The notes beneath the pieces are model-generated. The model was not told the DNA's origin. It searched no databases and worked only from the letters and a program-made list of their open reading frames with translations. This document shows positions 1 to 6,120 of a DNA stretch of 6,225 nt, piece by piece. Numbering within the stretch: position 1 is the first letter of the stretch; each line of letters begins with the position of its first letter. Origin of the DNA: Myxococcales bacterium UBA5297 (GTDB taxonomy: Bacteria; Myxococcota; Myxococcia; Myxococcales; UBA5297); NCBI GenBank assembly GCA_002408385.1, contig DHSB01000020.1:8693-14917 (forward strand). Direction: 5' to 3'. The position numbers and the translations under genes are program-made.

Positions 1-1
1 G

Positions 2-745
2 GAGGTCGAGGTCTCCAACGCGGCCCTCGCGCTCGTCGCCGCGATGAACGCCCGCGAGCTCGCCCGCGCCCAGCTCGCCAACGCCTGCGGGCTGGCCGAG
101 CTGCCCGCCGACAGGCCCCTCGTCGTGCCCCCGGCCCGCGCGGTTCCGGAGCTGCCCAAGCTCGAGGAGGCGCTCGCCGACGCGCTCTCCCGCCGCTCGG
201 AGATCGCCGCCGCGCAGGCGCGGGTCGAGGCCGCCGAGCGCGCGCTCTCGGCCTCCCGCGCGCTCCACCTGCCCTCGCTCGCGGCCACCGGGACCGTCAA
301 CTACCGCGGCTCGGACATCCAGGAGCTCGGCGGTGGCTGGAGTGCGCTCGTGCAGCTCAACGTCCCGCTGCTCGCCGGCGGGGCCGACAGCGCGCGGGTG
401 CGTGAGGCCGAGGCGAACCTCGCCCTGGCGCGCGCCTCGCTCGAGAACACCCGCCGGCTCGTGCGGCTCGACATCGAGTCGGCCTTCCTCGCGATGCGCG
501 AGGCGGGCGCGCGCATGGCGGCCGCCAAGGCGCTCGAGGTCTCGGCCTCCGAGGGGATGCAGCTCGCCGAGGTGCGCTACGAGACCGGCGCGGGCGACGC
601 GCTCGAGCTCGCCGACGCGCAGGCGGCCTTCGCCTCTTCCCGCGCCACCACCGTCCGGGCCGCGCTCGACGCCTCGGTCGCTGCCGCCCGTCTCGAGCGC
701 GCGCTGGGACAGCGCTCGCCCCCCCCGCGAGAGGTGGAACGATGA
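2..745 (+). CDS. TolC-family outer membrane efflux channel protein, C-terminal part (5' end outside window)
   Basis: This is the outer-membrane channel component of a tripartite pump; in the family a trimer forms a beta-barrel pore with a long periplasmic helical tunnel. The frame is open to the left window edge, and 247 residues are visible against a usual 420-480, so roughly the second half is present. The first ATG in view (44) is internal, because family-like helical sequence (an NAALALVAA stretch) precedes it. Seen in order: the end of the first helical hairpin (ARAQLANACGL), then the second OEP repeat with a long helix rich in Ala, Glu and Arg, a beta segment (SLAATGTVNYRG), the typical W-x-L-x-L-x-x-P-L-x-x-GG turn (WSALVQLNVPLLAGG), and a second long helix ending LERALGQ. 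The RYETGAGDALELADAQ stretch matches the family's R-Y-x-x-G motif. Its TGA overlaps the adaptor's ATG (ATGA), so the two genes are translationally linked. Substrate unknown. Confidence 0.93.
   Translation, partial: EVEVSNAALALVAAMNARELARAQLANACGLAELPADRPLVVPPARAVPELPKLEEALADALSRRSEIAAAQARVEAAERALSASRALHLPSLAATGTVNYRGSDIQELGGGWSALVQLNVPLLAGGADSARVREAEANLALARASLENTRRLVRLDIESAFLAMREAGARMAAAKALEVSASEGMQLAEVRYETGAGDALELADAQAAFASSRATTVRAALDASVAAARLERALGQRSPPPREVER
731..736 (+). promoter_or_regulatory. Shine-Dalgarno for the adaptor, inside the channel gene
   Basis: GAGGTG lies 5 bases before the ATG at 742 and is embedded in the last codons of the channel gene. Together with the ATGA overlap it decides the adaptor start and suggests termination-reinitiation coupling. 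Confidence 0.7.
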
Positions 746-1965
746 ACCACGGTTGGCGTCTGGCCGGCCCTCTCGGCCTGGCCCTGATCCTCGTTGCCGG
801 CTGCACCGGCGACCAAGGGCAAGCGGTGAGGAAGGGCCCGAGCGGTCCGCTCGCCGTCCGCACCTTCGAGGTCCGCCCGGAGATGGTCGAGCAGGAGATC
901 GAGCTGACCGGCACCCTCGGCGGGCTGGAGGAGATCCCGGTTTCGGCCGAGGTCGAGGGACGGGTCGAGAAGGTGCTCGCCGACCTGGGCGACAAGGTGA
1001 AGGCCGGCGAGCCCATCGTGCAGATCGCCGCCGCCGAGCTGCGCCTGAAGGCCGAGCAGGCCGAGGCCGACTACCTGCAAGCCCTCGCCATGCTCGGCGT
1101 CGACGAGCAATCCCTCGACCGCTTCGACGCCTCGACCACCGCCGCGGTGCGCCGGGCGCTCGCCGATCTCGAAGAGGCCCGCCGCAACCTGCAGCGCGGC
1201 GAGGAGGTGATGCGCCGCGGTCTGATGGCCCAGGGCGAGCTCGACCTTCTCCAAACCCGGCTCCGCGTCGCCGAGGCGGCGCACCAGGCCGCGCTCGAGG
1301 AGTCCCGCTCTTCCTACGCCACGGCGCGCAGCCGCAAGGCCGCCGCGGGCCTGGCGCGCAAGAAGCTGCAGGACGCGGCGGTCCGCTCACCGGTCGACGG
1401 GGTGGTCGCCAGCCGCCTCGTCTCGGCCGGCGAGTACGTGCGCGCCGCGCAGGCGGTCGCGGTGGTGGTGGTCACCGACCCGCTCAAGCTCAAGAGCGAC
1501 GCCCCGGAGCGCTACGCCACTTCGGTCAAGCCGGGGATGGCGGTCACCGTGACCGTCGGCATCCCGGGCGGCGGCGGGCACGCCGGCAGGCTCTCGCGCG
1601 TCGGGCCCGCCGTCTCGGTCAGCTCGCGCACCTTCCCGGTCGAGGCCCTGGTGCCCAACGAGAGCGGCGCCCTCAAGCCCGGCCTCTTCGCTCGCGCGCG
1701 GATAAGCCTCGGCCAGTCCGAGGAGGTCTTCGCCGTGCCCGAGACCGCCATCTCCAGCCTCGCCGGGGTCACCAAGGTCTTCGTGCTCGAAGGCGAAAAG
1801 GCGAGCGAGCGCAAGATCGAGATCCTCCGCAAGCGCGGCAGCGACGCGCTGCTGGTCGGCGAGCTGAAGGGGGGCGACCTGGTCATCGTCACCGGCATCG
1901 CGCGGCTGCAGGACGGCCTGAAGGTGCGCGTGGACGGCGGGCCGCAGAGCCCCGGGGAGAGCTGA
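742..1965 (+). CDS. RND efflux periplasmic adaptor (membrane fusion protein, AcrA/HlyD family), predicted lipoprotein
   Basis: This 407-residue adaptor would bridge the RND permease and the TolC-type channel in the periplasm. The N-terminus has a basic start (R6), a hydrophobic core and a lipobox V18-A19-G20-C21, so it is probably cleaved by signal peptidase II and acylated on C21. Domains: first lipoyl half about 67-96 (VSAEVEGRVEKVLADLGDKV), alpha-helical coiled-coil hairpin about 97-211, second lipoyl half about 214-241 (VRSPVDGVVASRLVSAGEYV), beta-barrel about 245-325 including SSRTFPVEALVPN and LKPGLFARARI, then a membrane-proximal domain about 328-398. The length is normal for the family. 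The ATG is preceded at 5 bases by GAGGTG (731-736), inside the end of the channel gene, which supports this start. The stop TGA shares its A with the permease ATG. The gene set and order point to one pump complex. Confidence 0.95.
   Translation: MNHGWRLAGPLGLALILVAGCTGDQGQAVRKGPSGPLAVRTFEVRPEMVEQEIELTGTLGGLEEIPVSAEVEGRVEKVLADLGDKVKAGEPIVQIAAAELRLKAEQAEADYLQALAMLGVDEQSLDRFDASTTAAVRRALADLEEARRNLQRGEEVMRRGLMAQGELDLLQTRLRVAEAAHQAALEESRSSYATARSRKAAAGLARKKLQDAAVRSPVDGVVASRLVSAGEYVRAAQAVAVVVVTDPLKLKSDAPERYATSVKPGMAVTVTVGIPGGGGHAGRLSRVGPAVSVSSRTFPVEALVPNESGALKPGLFARARISLGQSEEVFAVPETAISSLAGVTKVFVLEGEKASERKIEILRKRGSDALLVGELKGGDLVIVTGIARLQDGLKVRVDGGPQSPGES
1954..1959 (+). promoter_or_regulatory. Shine-Dalgarno for the RND permease, inside the adaptor gene
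   Basis: GGGGAG lies 5 bases before the ATG at 1965 and overlaps the adaptor's last codons. With the TGATG overlap it fixes the permease start at 1965 rather than at any upstream in-frame codon. Confidence 0.7.
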
Positions 1966-4900
1966 TGAACCTCCCCGAGCTGAGCGTCCGCAGGCCGGTC
2001 TTCGCCACCATGCTCACGATGTCGCTGGTGGTGCTCGGGGCCTTCTCGTACCTGCAGCTCGGGGTAGACCTGCTGCCCAACGTCGAGCTGCCCACCGTCA
2101 CGATCTTCACCACCCTGCCCGGCGCGGGGCCCGAGGAGATCGAGAGCGCCATCACCCAGCCCATCGAGGAGCAGCTCAACACCATCGCGGGCATCGAGGA
2201 GATGCGCTCGATCAACCGCGAGGGCCGCTCGGTCATCATCCTCACCTTCAGCCTCGACCGCCGCCCGGCCGAGGCGGTCCAGGACGTCCGCGACAAGCTC
2301 GCGCTGGTGGCCCGGCGGCTGCCCGAGGAGACCGACCCGCCGGTGGTCAGCACCTACGACTCGGAGTCGACGCCGATCTTGGCGGTCGCGCTCTCGGGCA
2401 AGCAGTCGCTGCGCGAGCTGACCGAGTTCGCCGAGACCCGCGTCAAGGACCTGCTGTCGACCGCCCCCGGGGTCGGGCAGGTGACCATCGACGGCGGGCG
2501 CCGGCGCGCCATCAACATCTGGCTCGACGGCCCGCGCCTGCAGGCCTACGGCCTGACCGCGGCCGAGGTGAAGCTCGCGCTTCAGGCGCAGAACGTGGAG
2601 ATCCCCGGCGGGCGCGTCTCGCGCGAGGACCGCGAGGACATCCTGCGCACGATGGGCCGCGCCGAGGACGTCAAGGCGTTCGAAGAGTTCGTCGTCGCCA
2701 CCGCCAAGGAGAGCGGGGCCCCGGTGCTCTTGCGCGACGTGGCGGTGGTCGAGGACGGCACCGAGGAGCCGCGCGGCTCGGCGCGCCTCAACGGCACCGA
2801 CGCGGTGGTGCTCGTCGTCCAGAAGCAGAGCGGCGCCAACCTCCTCGCGACCGCCCGCGAGCTGCACCGGCGCCTCGACGACCTGCGGCCGAGCCTGCCG
2901 GCCGGCAGCGAGATGCTGGTGCTGCGCGACTCGGCGGTCTTCGTCGGGCAGAGCGCCAACGAGGCGGGCAAGCACCTGGTCATGGGCGCCATCCTCGCCG
3001 CGCTCTCGGTGCTCCTCTTCATGGGCTCGTGGCGCTCCACGCTCATCGCCGCGGTGGCCATCCCCGCGAGCCTCATCGCCACCTTCAGCGCGATGCGCGC
3101 CTTCGGCTTCACGCTCAACAACATCACCCTGCTCGCGCTCACCCTGGCCATCGGGGTGGTCATCGACGACGCCATCGTGGTCGTCGAGAACATCCACCGA
3201 CACATGACCACCCGGAAGATCTCGGCGGTCCAGGCGGCCATCGAGGGCGCCAAGGAGATCACCCTCGCGGTCACCGCGACCAGCTTGTCGCTCGTGGTCA
3301 TCTTCCTGCCGATAGCCTTCATGTCCGGCCAGATCGGCGAGCTCTTCTCCTCCTACGGCATCACCGTGGCGGTCGCGGTGCTCGTCTCGCTGTTCATCTC
3401 GCTCAGCCTCACCCCGATGCTCGCCTCGCGCTTCCTCGGCAAGGAGCGCCACCACCAGCCGACCGGCATCGCCGCCCTTCCGAACCGGATGATGGCCCTG
3501 CTCGACGGCGTCTACGCCCGGCTGGTCGGCTGGTCGCTGCGCCACCGGGCGGTCGTCGCCCTCGCCGCGCTGGCGTGCGTCGGGGCCACGGTTCCGCTCT
3601 TCACCAGCATCGGCAAGGACTTCCTGCCCGAGGACGACCAGAGCGAGTTCGAGATCACCATGAACCTGCCCACCGGCACCTCGTACCAGGCCGGTGACCG
3701 GCTGATGCGCGAGATCGAGCCGCTGGTGGCGGCCCTGCCCGCGGTCAAGGACGTGCTCGCCACCGTCGGCGACACCCGCGGTACCTCCGGCGTCGCCACC
3801 CGCGCCAGCCTCTACGTCGGCCTCGTGCCCATCGCCGAGCGCGAGCAGTCTCAGCAGGAGATCATGGGGCTCGCCCGCCGCATCTTCGCCCGCTACCCGG
3901 ACCTGCGCGTCTCCATCCGCGGCATCAACACCGGCAACCTCGGCCGCGGCCACGGCGGCAAGGTGCGGGTGGCCCTGCGCGGCCCCGATCTCGATCAGCT
4001 CGAGGAGTACCTCGGGCGGCTCGTCCCCGCGATGCGCGAAGACCCGGCCTTCGTGGACGTCTCCAGCGACTCGGCCGACCGGCTGCCCGAGGTGCAGGTC
4101 CACCTCGACCGACAGAAGGCCGCCTCGCTCGGGCTCGATCCCCAGGTGGTCGCCGAGACGCTGCGCACCTTGGTCGGCGGCGAGATAGTCACCTGGTATC
4201 GCGAGGGTGACGAGCGCTACGACGTGTGGCTGCGCGCCCGCCTGGAGGACCGCGACGGCATCCCCACCATCTCACGGCTGCCGCTGCGCACCCGGGACGG
4301 CAGCCTCATCCCACTCGAGAACCTCGCCACGCTCGAGGAGAAGGCTGGCGCGACCGTGATCTTGCGCCTCAACGGCATGCGGCAGGTCTTCGTCTCGGCC
4401 AACCCCGCTCCCGGCGTGCCGCTCGCCGACGCCGTGGCCCGAGGCGAGCAGCTCGTCAGCGAGCTGAACATGGCGCCCGGCTACGACCTGCTGTTCCTCG
4501 GCGACGCGGAGACGATGGCCGAGACCGCGACCGAGTTCATCGCCGCGCTGCTGCTGGCGCTGCTCTTCGTCTACATGGTGCTCGCCGCGCAGTTCGAGAG
4601 CTTCCTGCACCCGGTGACCATCCTGCTGGCGCTGCCGCTGACGCTGCCGTTCGCGCTGCTCGCGCTGCATCTGACCGGCGAGACGCTCAACGTCTACTCG
4701 ATCCTCGGGCTGTTCATGCTGCTGGGGATAGTGAAGAAGAACGGCATCCTGCAGGTGGACTACACCAACACGCTGCTCGCTCAGGGCCTGGCGCCGCGCG
4801 AGGCGATCCTCGAGGCCAACCGCGCGCGCCTGCGACCGATCCTGATGACCACGCTCACCCTGATCGCCGCGATGACCCCGATGACCCTGGGCACCGGCCC

Positions 4901-5090
4901 GGGCTCGGCCTCGCGCGCCGCGCTCGCCAAGGTGATCGTCGGCGGCCAGGCGCTCGCGCTCTTGATCACCCTGCTCATCGTGCCGGTGGCCTACTCGTTC
5001 TTCGACGAGGTACAGCGCAAGATCGCCCGGCGCCGCGGGCCGACGGCGCTCGACGAGCCTTCCGACGAGTCGATGCCCCGGACGGCGTAG
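1965..5090 (+). CDS. RND efflux permease, HAE-1 (AcrB-like) family
   Basis: This 1041-residue inner-membrane proton/substrate antiporter has normal length for the AcrB/MexB class. It has the duplicated plan of a single helix, a periplasmic loop and a helix bundle in each half: TM1 about 12-32 followed by VDLLPNVELPTV; TM2 from about 338; TM4 about 392-412; TM7 about 527-548 followed by GKDFLPEDDQ; TM8 about 858-877 followed by AAQFESFLHP; then TM9-TM12. Proton-relay residues of AcrB are conserved: D401 and D402 in VVIDDAIVVVENIHRH (AcrB D407/D408), K925 in GIVKKNGILQVDY (K940), and R955 and T962 in RLRPILMTT (R971/T978). The double Asp favours the HAE-1 over the heavy-metal (CusA) class, but the true substrate cannot be read. 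Start choice: ATG at 1965 overlaps the adaptor stop as TGATG, with GGGGAG at 1954-1959 as ribosome site; the frame is open far upstream only because of GC bias. It ends in a short basic tail. Confidence 0.97.
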   Translation: MNLPELSVRRPVFATMLTMSLVVLGAFSYLQLGVDLLPNVELPTVTIFTTLPGAGPEEIESAITQPIEEQLNTIAGIEEMRSINREGRSVIILTFSLDRRPAEAVQDVRDKLALVARRLPEETDPPVVSTYDSESTPILAVALSGKQSLRELTEFAETRVKDLLSTAPGVGQVTIDGGRRRAINIWLDGPRLQAYGLTAAEVKLALQAQNVEIPGGRVSREDREDILRTMGRAEDVKAFEEFVVATAKESGAPVLLRDVAVVEDGTEEPRGSARLNGTDAVVLVVQKQSGANLLATARELHRRLDDLRPSLPAGSEMLVLRDSAVFVGQSANEAGKHLVMGAILAALSVLLFMGSWRSTLIAAVAIPASLIATFSAMRAFGFTLNNITLLALTLAIGVVIDDAIVVVENIHRHMTTRKISAVQAAIEGAKEITLAVTATSLSLVVIFLPIAFMSGQIGELFSSYGITVAVAVLVSLFISLSLTPMLASRFLGKERHHQPTGIAALPNRMMALLDGVYARLVGWSLRHRAVVALAALACVGATVPLFTSIGKDFLPEDDQSEFEITMNLPTGTSYQAGDRLMREIEPLVAALPAVKDVLATVGDTRGTSGVATRASLYVGLVPIAEREQSQQEIMGLARRIFARYPDLRVSIRGINTGNLGRGHGGKVRVALRGPDLDQLEEYLGRLVPAMREDPAFVDVSSDSADRLPEVQVHLDRQKAASLGLDPQVVAETLRTLVGGEIVTWYREGDERYDVWLRARLEDRDGIPTISRLPLRTRDGSLIPLENLATLEEKAGATVILRLNGMRQVFVSANPAPGVPLADAVARGEQLVSELNMAPGYDLLFLGDAETMAETATEFIAALLLALLFVYMVLAAQFESFLHPVTILLALPLTLPFALLALHLTGETLNVYSILGLFMLLGIVKKNGILQVDYTNTLLAQGLAPREAILEANRARLRPILMTTLTLIAAMTPMTLGTGPGSASRAALAKVIVGGQALALLITLLIVPVAYSFFDEVQRKIARRRGPTALDEPSDESMPRTA

Positions 5091-5133
5091 GCGCGCGCCG
5101 TCCCATCAGCCCCAGCGAATCGAGGGCGCGCCC
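5090..5133. repeat. Two GC palindromes directly after the permease stop
   Basis: GGCGCGCGCC (5090-5099) and GGGCGCGCCC (5124-5133) are each self-complementary. Bases 5093-5099 can also pair with 5125-5131 as a 7-bp GC stem around a 25-base loop. The position at the 3' end of the efflux operon would suit an mRNA-end structure. No run of T follows, so this is not called an intrinsic terminator, and such GC palindromes arise easily at this base composition. Confidence 0.3.
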
Positions 5134-5175
5134 GTCCGAGAGCGCCTCGCGTCGAAAGTGGTCCGCGGGCGATTC

Positions 5176-5231
5176 GGAGAGCCTCTCGGCTCCTGCTCGT
5201 CGAACCGGAACACGCGAAAGCCAGGCTCTCC
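5176..5231. repeat. Inverted repeat between convergent genes, possible weak terminator structure
   Basis: GGAGAGCCT (5176-5184) is perfectly complementary to AGGCTCTCC (5223-5231), giving a 9-bp stem with a 38-base loop. It lies midway between the end of the efflux operon and the end of the oppositely oriented toxin-like gene, where termination in both directions would be expected. The long loop and absence of a T-tract on either strand make it a poor canonical terminator. Otherwise the 203-base gap (5091-5293) shows no gene I can support. Confidence 0.35.
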
Positions 5232-5293
5232 AAGCCCACCTTCGTCCGGGACCGGAGACGAGGTTGCTCGAGCCGGATCGGCCGTGGCCGGAC

Positions 5294-5896
5294 CTAACGT
5301 CTCGTCCGCCTCGCTACCGCACGGGCGAAATCGCCTTGGAGGTCCTTGCCCCGGTGGAAGCCGCGGCGCTCGACGAGCTCGAGGGCCAGTCTGGCCTGTT
5401 CGAGCTCCTCCTCGCCGCATCGTTCCAGGAGGGAGCGGATGTCGGCTGCGTCCTGCGGCCGGTCCTCGTCGTGCGCCAGAACCTTGAGCGCGAGGAGGTG
5501 GGCGCGCGTCGCAACCGGCACGACAAGACCGGGCAGCAGCTCGAGCGAATCAGCCTGACTGACAACCTCTTGCTCGATTCCTGACGAGGCAAAGAGCAGG
5601 TCGAGCACCACCCCTCGGGGCCCGCTGCCCGGACAAGCGAGGCGGATGGTCGCGAGCCGTTGCTGTGCTTCCTGCTCAACCGAGGCGAGGATCCGATAAC
5701 CGCGCTGCGCGAGAAGGAATGACAGCCGCTCGGCCTCTCGATCGCTCTCCACGGCGACCGCGACGTCGACGTCGCGGGTGAAACGCGGCTCGCTGCGAGC
5801 CGAAACCGCCAGGCCCCCGACGAGCGTCCAAGGCGCAGCTCCGATCTCATCGAGGTCTTCGGCAATCCCGCGGAGCGCCCTCTCGGCCCGATTCAC
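5294..5896 (-). CDS. MenT/AbiEii-like nucleotidyltransferase, putative toxin of a toxin-antitoxin pair
   Basis: This 200-residue soluble protein has the DNA polymerase beta-type nucleotidyltransferase fold. The N-terminal part carries a GG motif (L25-V-G27-G28), then R38-F-T-R-D42-V-D44 with the two catalytic metal-binding aspartates, and a candidate third carboxylate D99 in VVLDLLF. The later segment AHLLALKVLAHDEDRPQDAADI (K138, R146, D149, D152) matches the conserved K...R..D..D element of the AbiEii/MenT superfamily. All key residues are intact, so it is probably active. Known MenT toxins block translation by adding nucleotides to tRNA acceptor ends; that this one does so is inference. 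GTG start at 5896, stop TAG. The start overlaps the stop of the upstream small gene by 4 bases (GTGA). Only a G-rich stretch, inside a hairpin, could act as ribosome site. By hand count about 46 of 200 codons end in A or T, unlike the efflux genes. Alternative: a housekeeping-like nucleotidyltransferase without toxicity. Confidence 0.85.
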   Translation of the reverse strand: MNRAERALRGIAEDLDEIGAAPWTLVGGLAVSARSEPRFTRDVDVAVAVESDREAERLSFLLAQRGYRILASVEQEAQQRLATIRLACPGSGPRGVVLDLLFASSGIEQEVVSQADSLELLPGLVVPVATRAHLLALKVLAHDEDRPQDAADIRSLLERCGEEELEQARLALELVERRGFHRGKDLQGDFARAVARRTRR

Positions 5897-6114
5897 GGCA
5901 ACCGCCCCGGGCGTCCCGGGGCGTCACCGTACTCGGCGCCCGGGCGCTTCTGCAGCCAGGCGACGAGCAGCTCCTCGATCTCGGCCTCGCTGGCCTCCGG
6001 GTGCTCCCGCCGCAGGTTCTGACGCATCATCGCTTCGCCGAGCTCGTACAGATCCATCGTCAGCTCGAAGCGCTCTCGAATCTCTTGGCGTTCCTGCTCG
6101 ATCATCGGCGGCAT
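5893..6114 (-). CDS. Small helical protein, putative antitoxin (Rv0078B/MenA1-like) partnered with the nucleotidyltransferase
   Basis: The encoded protein is 73 residues from the ATG at 6114, 70 from a second in-frame ATG at 6105, or 81 from a TTG at 6138. The sequence is acidic and mostly helical: IEQERQEIRERFELTMDLYEL, then MMRQNLRREHPEASEAEIEE, then LVAWLQKRPGAEYGDAPGR. The R-R-E-x-P-x-A-S-E-A-E-I run and the W-L-x-x-R-P-G-A-E-x-G-D-x-P-G-R tail resemble, from memory, the Rv0078B-related antitoxin family, whose partners are MenT1-like nucleotidyltransferases; no search was possible. I see no helix-turn-helix, so it probably neutralises by direct binding rather than acting as a classical DNA-binding repressor. 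I chose 6114 because it is a proper ATG and the family-like sequence starts just after it. Its TGA overlaps the toxin GTG by 4 bases, and its order (antitoxin first) is usual for such modules. Third-position GC (about 88%) lies between the toxin and the efflux genes. Confidence 0.8.
   Translation of the reverse strand: MPPMIEQERQEIRERFELTMDLYELGEAMMRQNLRREHPEASEAEIEELLVAWLQKRPGAEYGDAPGRPGRLP
5903..5923 (-). promoter_or_regulatory. Perfect GC hairpin just upstream of the toxin start
   Basis: Read on the minus strand, arm CGCCCCGGG, loop ACG and arm CCCGGGGCG form a perfect 9-bp stem with a 3-base loop. It lies in the final codons of the antitoxin gene (D72-R79) and ends 6 bases before the toxin GTG at 5896. 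The only G-rich stretch that could serve as toxin ribosome site (GGGGCGG) is in its 3' arm, so a folded hairpin would hide it until ribosomes finish the antitoxin frame. The structure is seen directly; the regulatory role is inferred. Confidence 0.5.
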
Positions 6115-6118
6115 TGTA
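6113..6118 (-). promoter_or_regulatory. Possible -10 element of the toxin-antitoxin operon
   Basis: TACAAT differs from TATAAT at one base and overlaps the ATG at 6114. The best upstream -35-like hexamers, TTGCAG (6138-6133, 14-base spacing) and TTGAAC (6152-6147, 28-base spacing), are badly spaced, so the call is weak. If real, transcription would start about at the second ATG (6105). Confidence 0.2.
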
Positions 6119-6120
6119 GC

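Noticed and set aside
333..1964. A long in-frame N-terminal extension of the permease beginning at 333
   Set aside because: The stretch is Arg/Pro/Gly-rich shadow sequence over the channel and adaptor genes. The canonical RND N-terminus starts at 1965 with a ribosome site and stop/start overlap.
1512..4103. An 863-codon open frame on the minus strand opposite the permease and adaptor
   Set aside because: It is antisense to two clear family genes, its protein is low-complexity (runs of His, Asp, Gly, Arg, Glu) and the opening is explained by very high GC at third codon positions.
5279..5290. Short dyad CGGC/GCCG just after the toxin stop
   Set aside because: Only a 4-bp stem and no T-tract; expected by chance at this GC content.
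5106..5420. A 104-codon minus-strand frame covering the intergenic gap
   Set aside because: It overlaps the toxin 3' end in another frame, third-position GC is unremarkable (about 72% in the gap part), and no family or ribosome site is recognisable.
4226..5584. A 452-codon + strand frame spanning the permease 3' end, the gap and the toxin gene
   Set aside because: It overlaps real genes on both strands and its composition is typical of an out-of-frame reading (Arg, Pro and Ala runs); no motif is seen.
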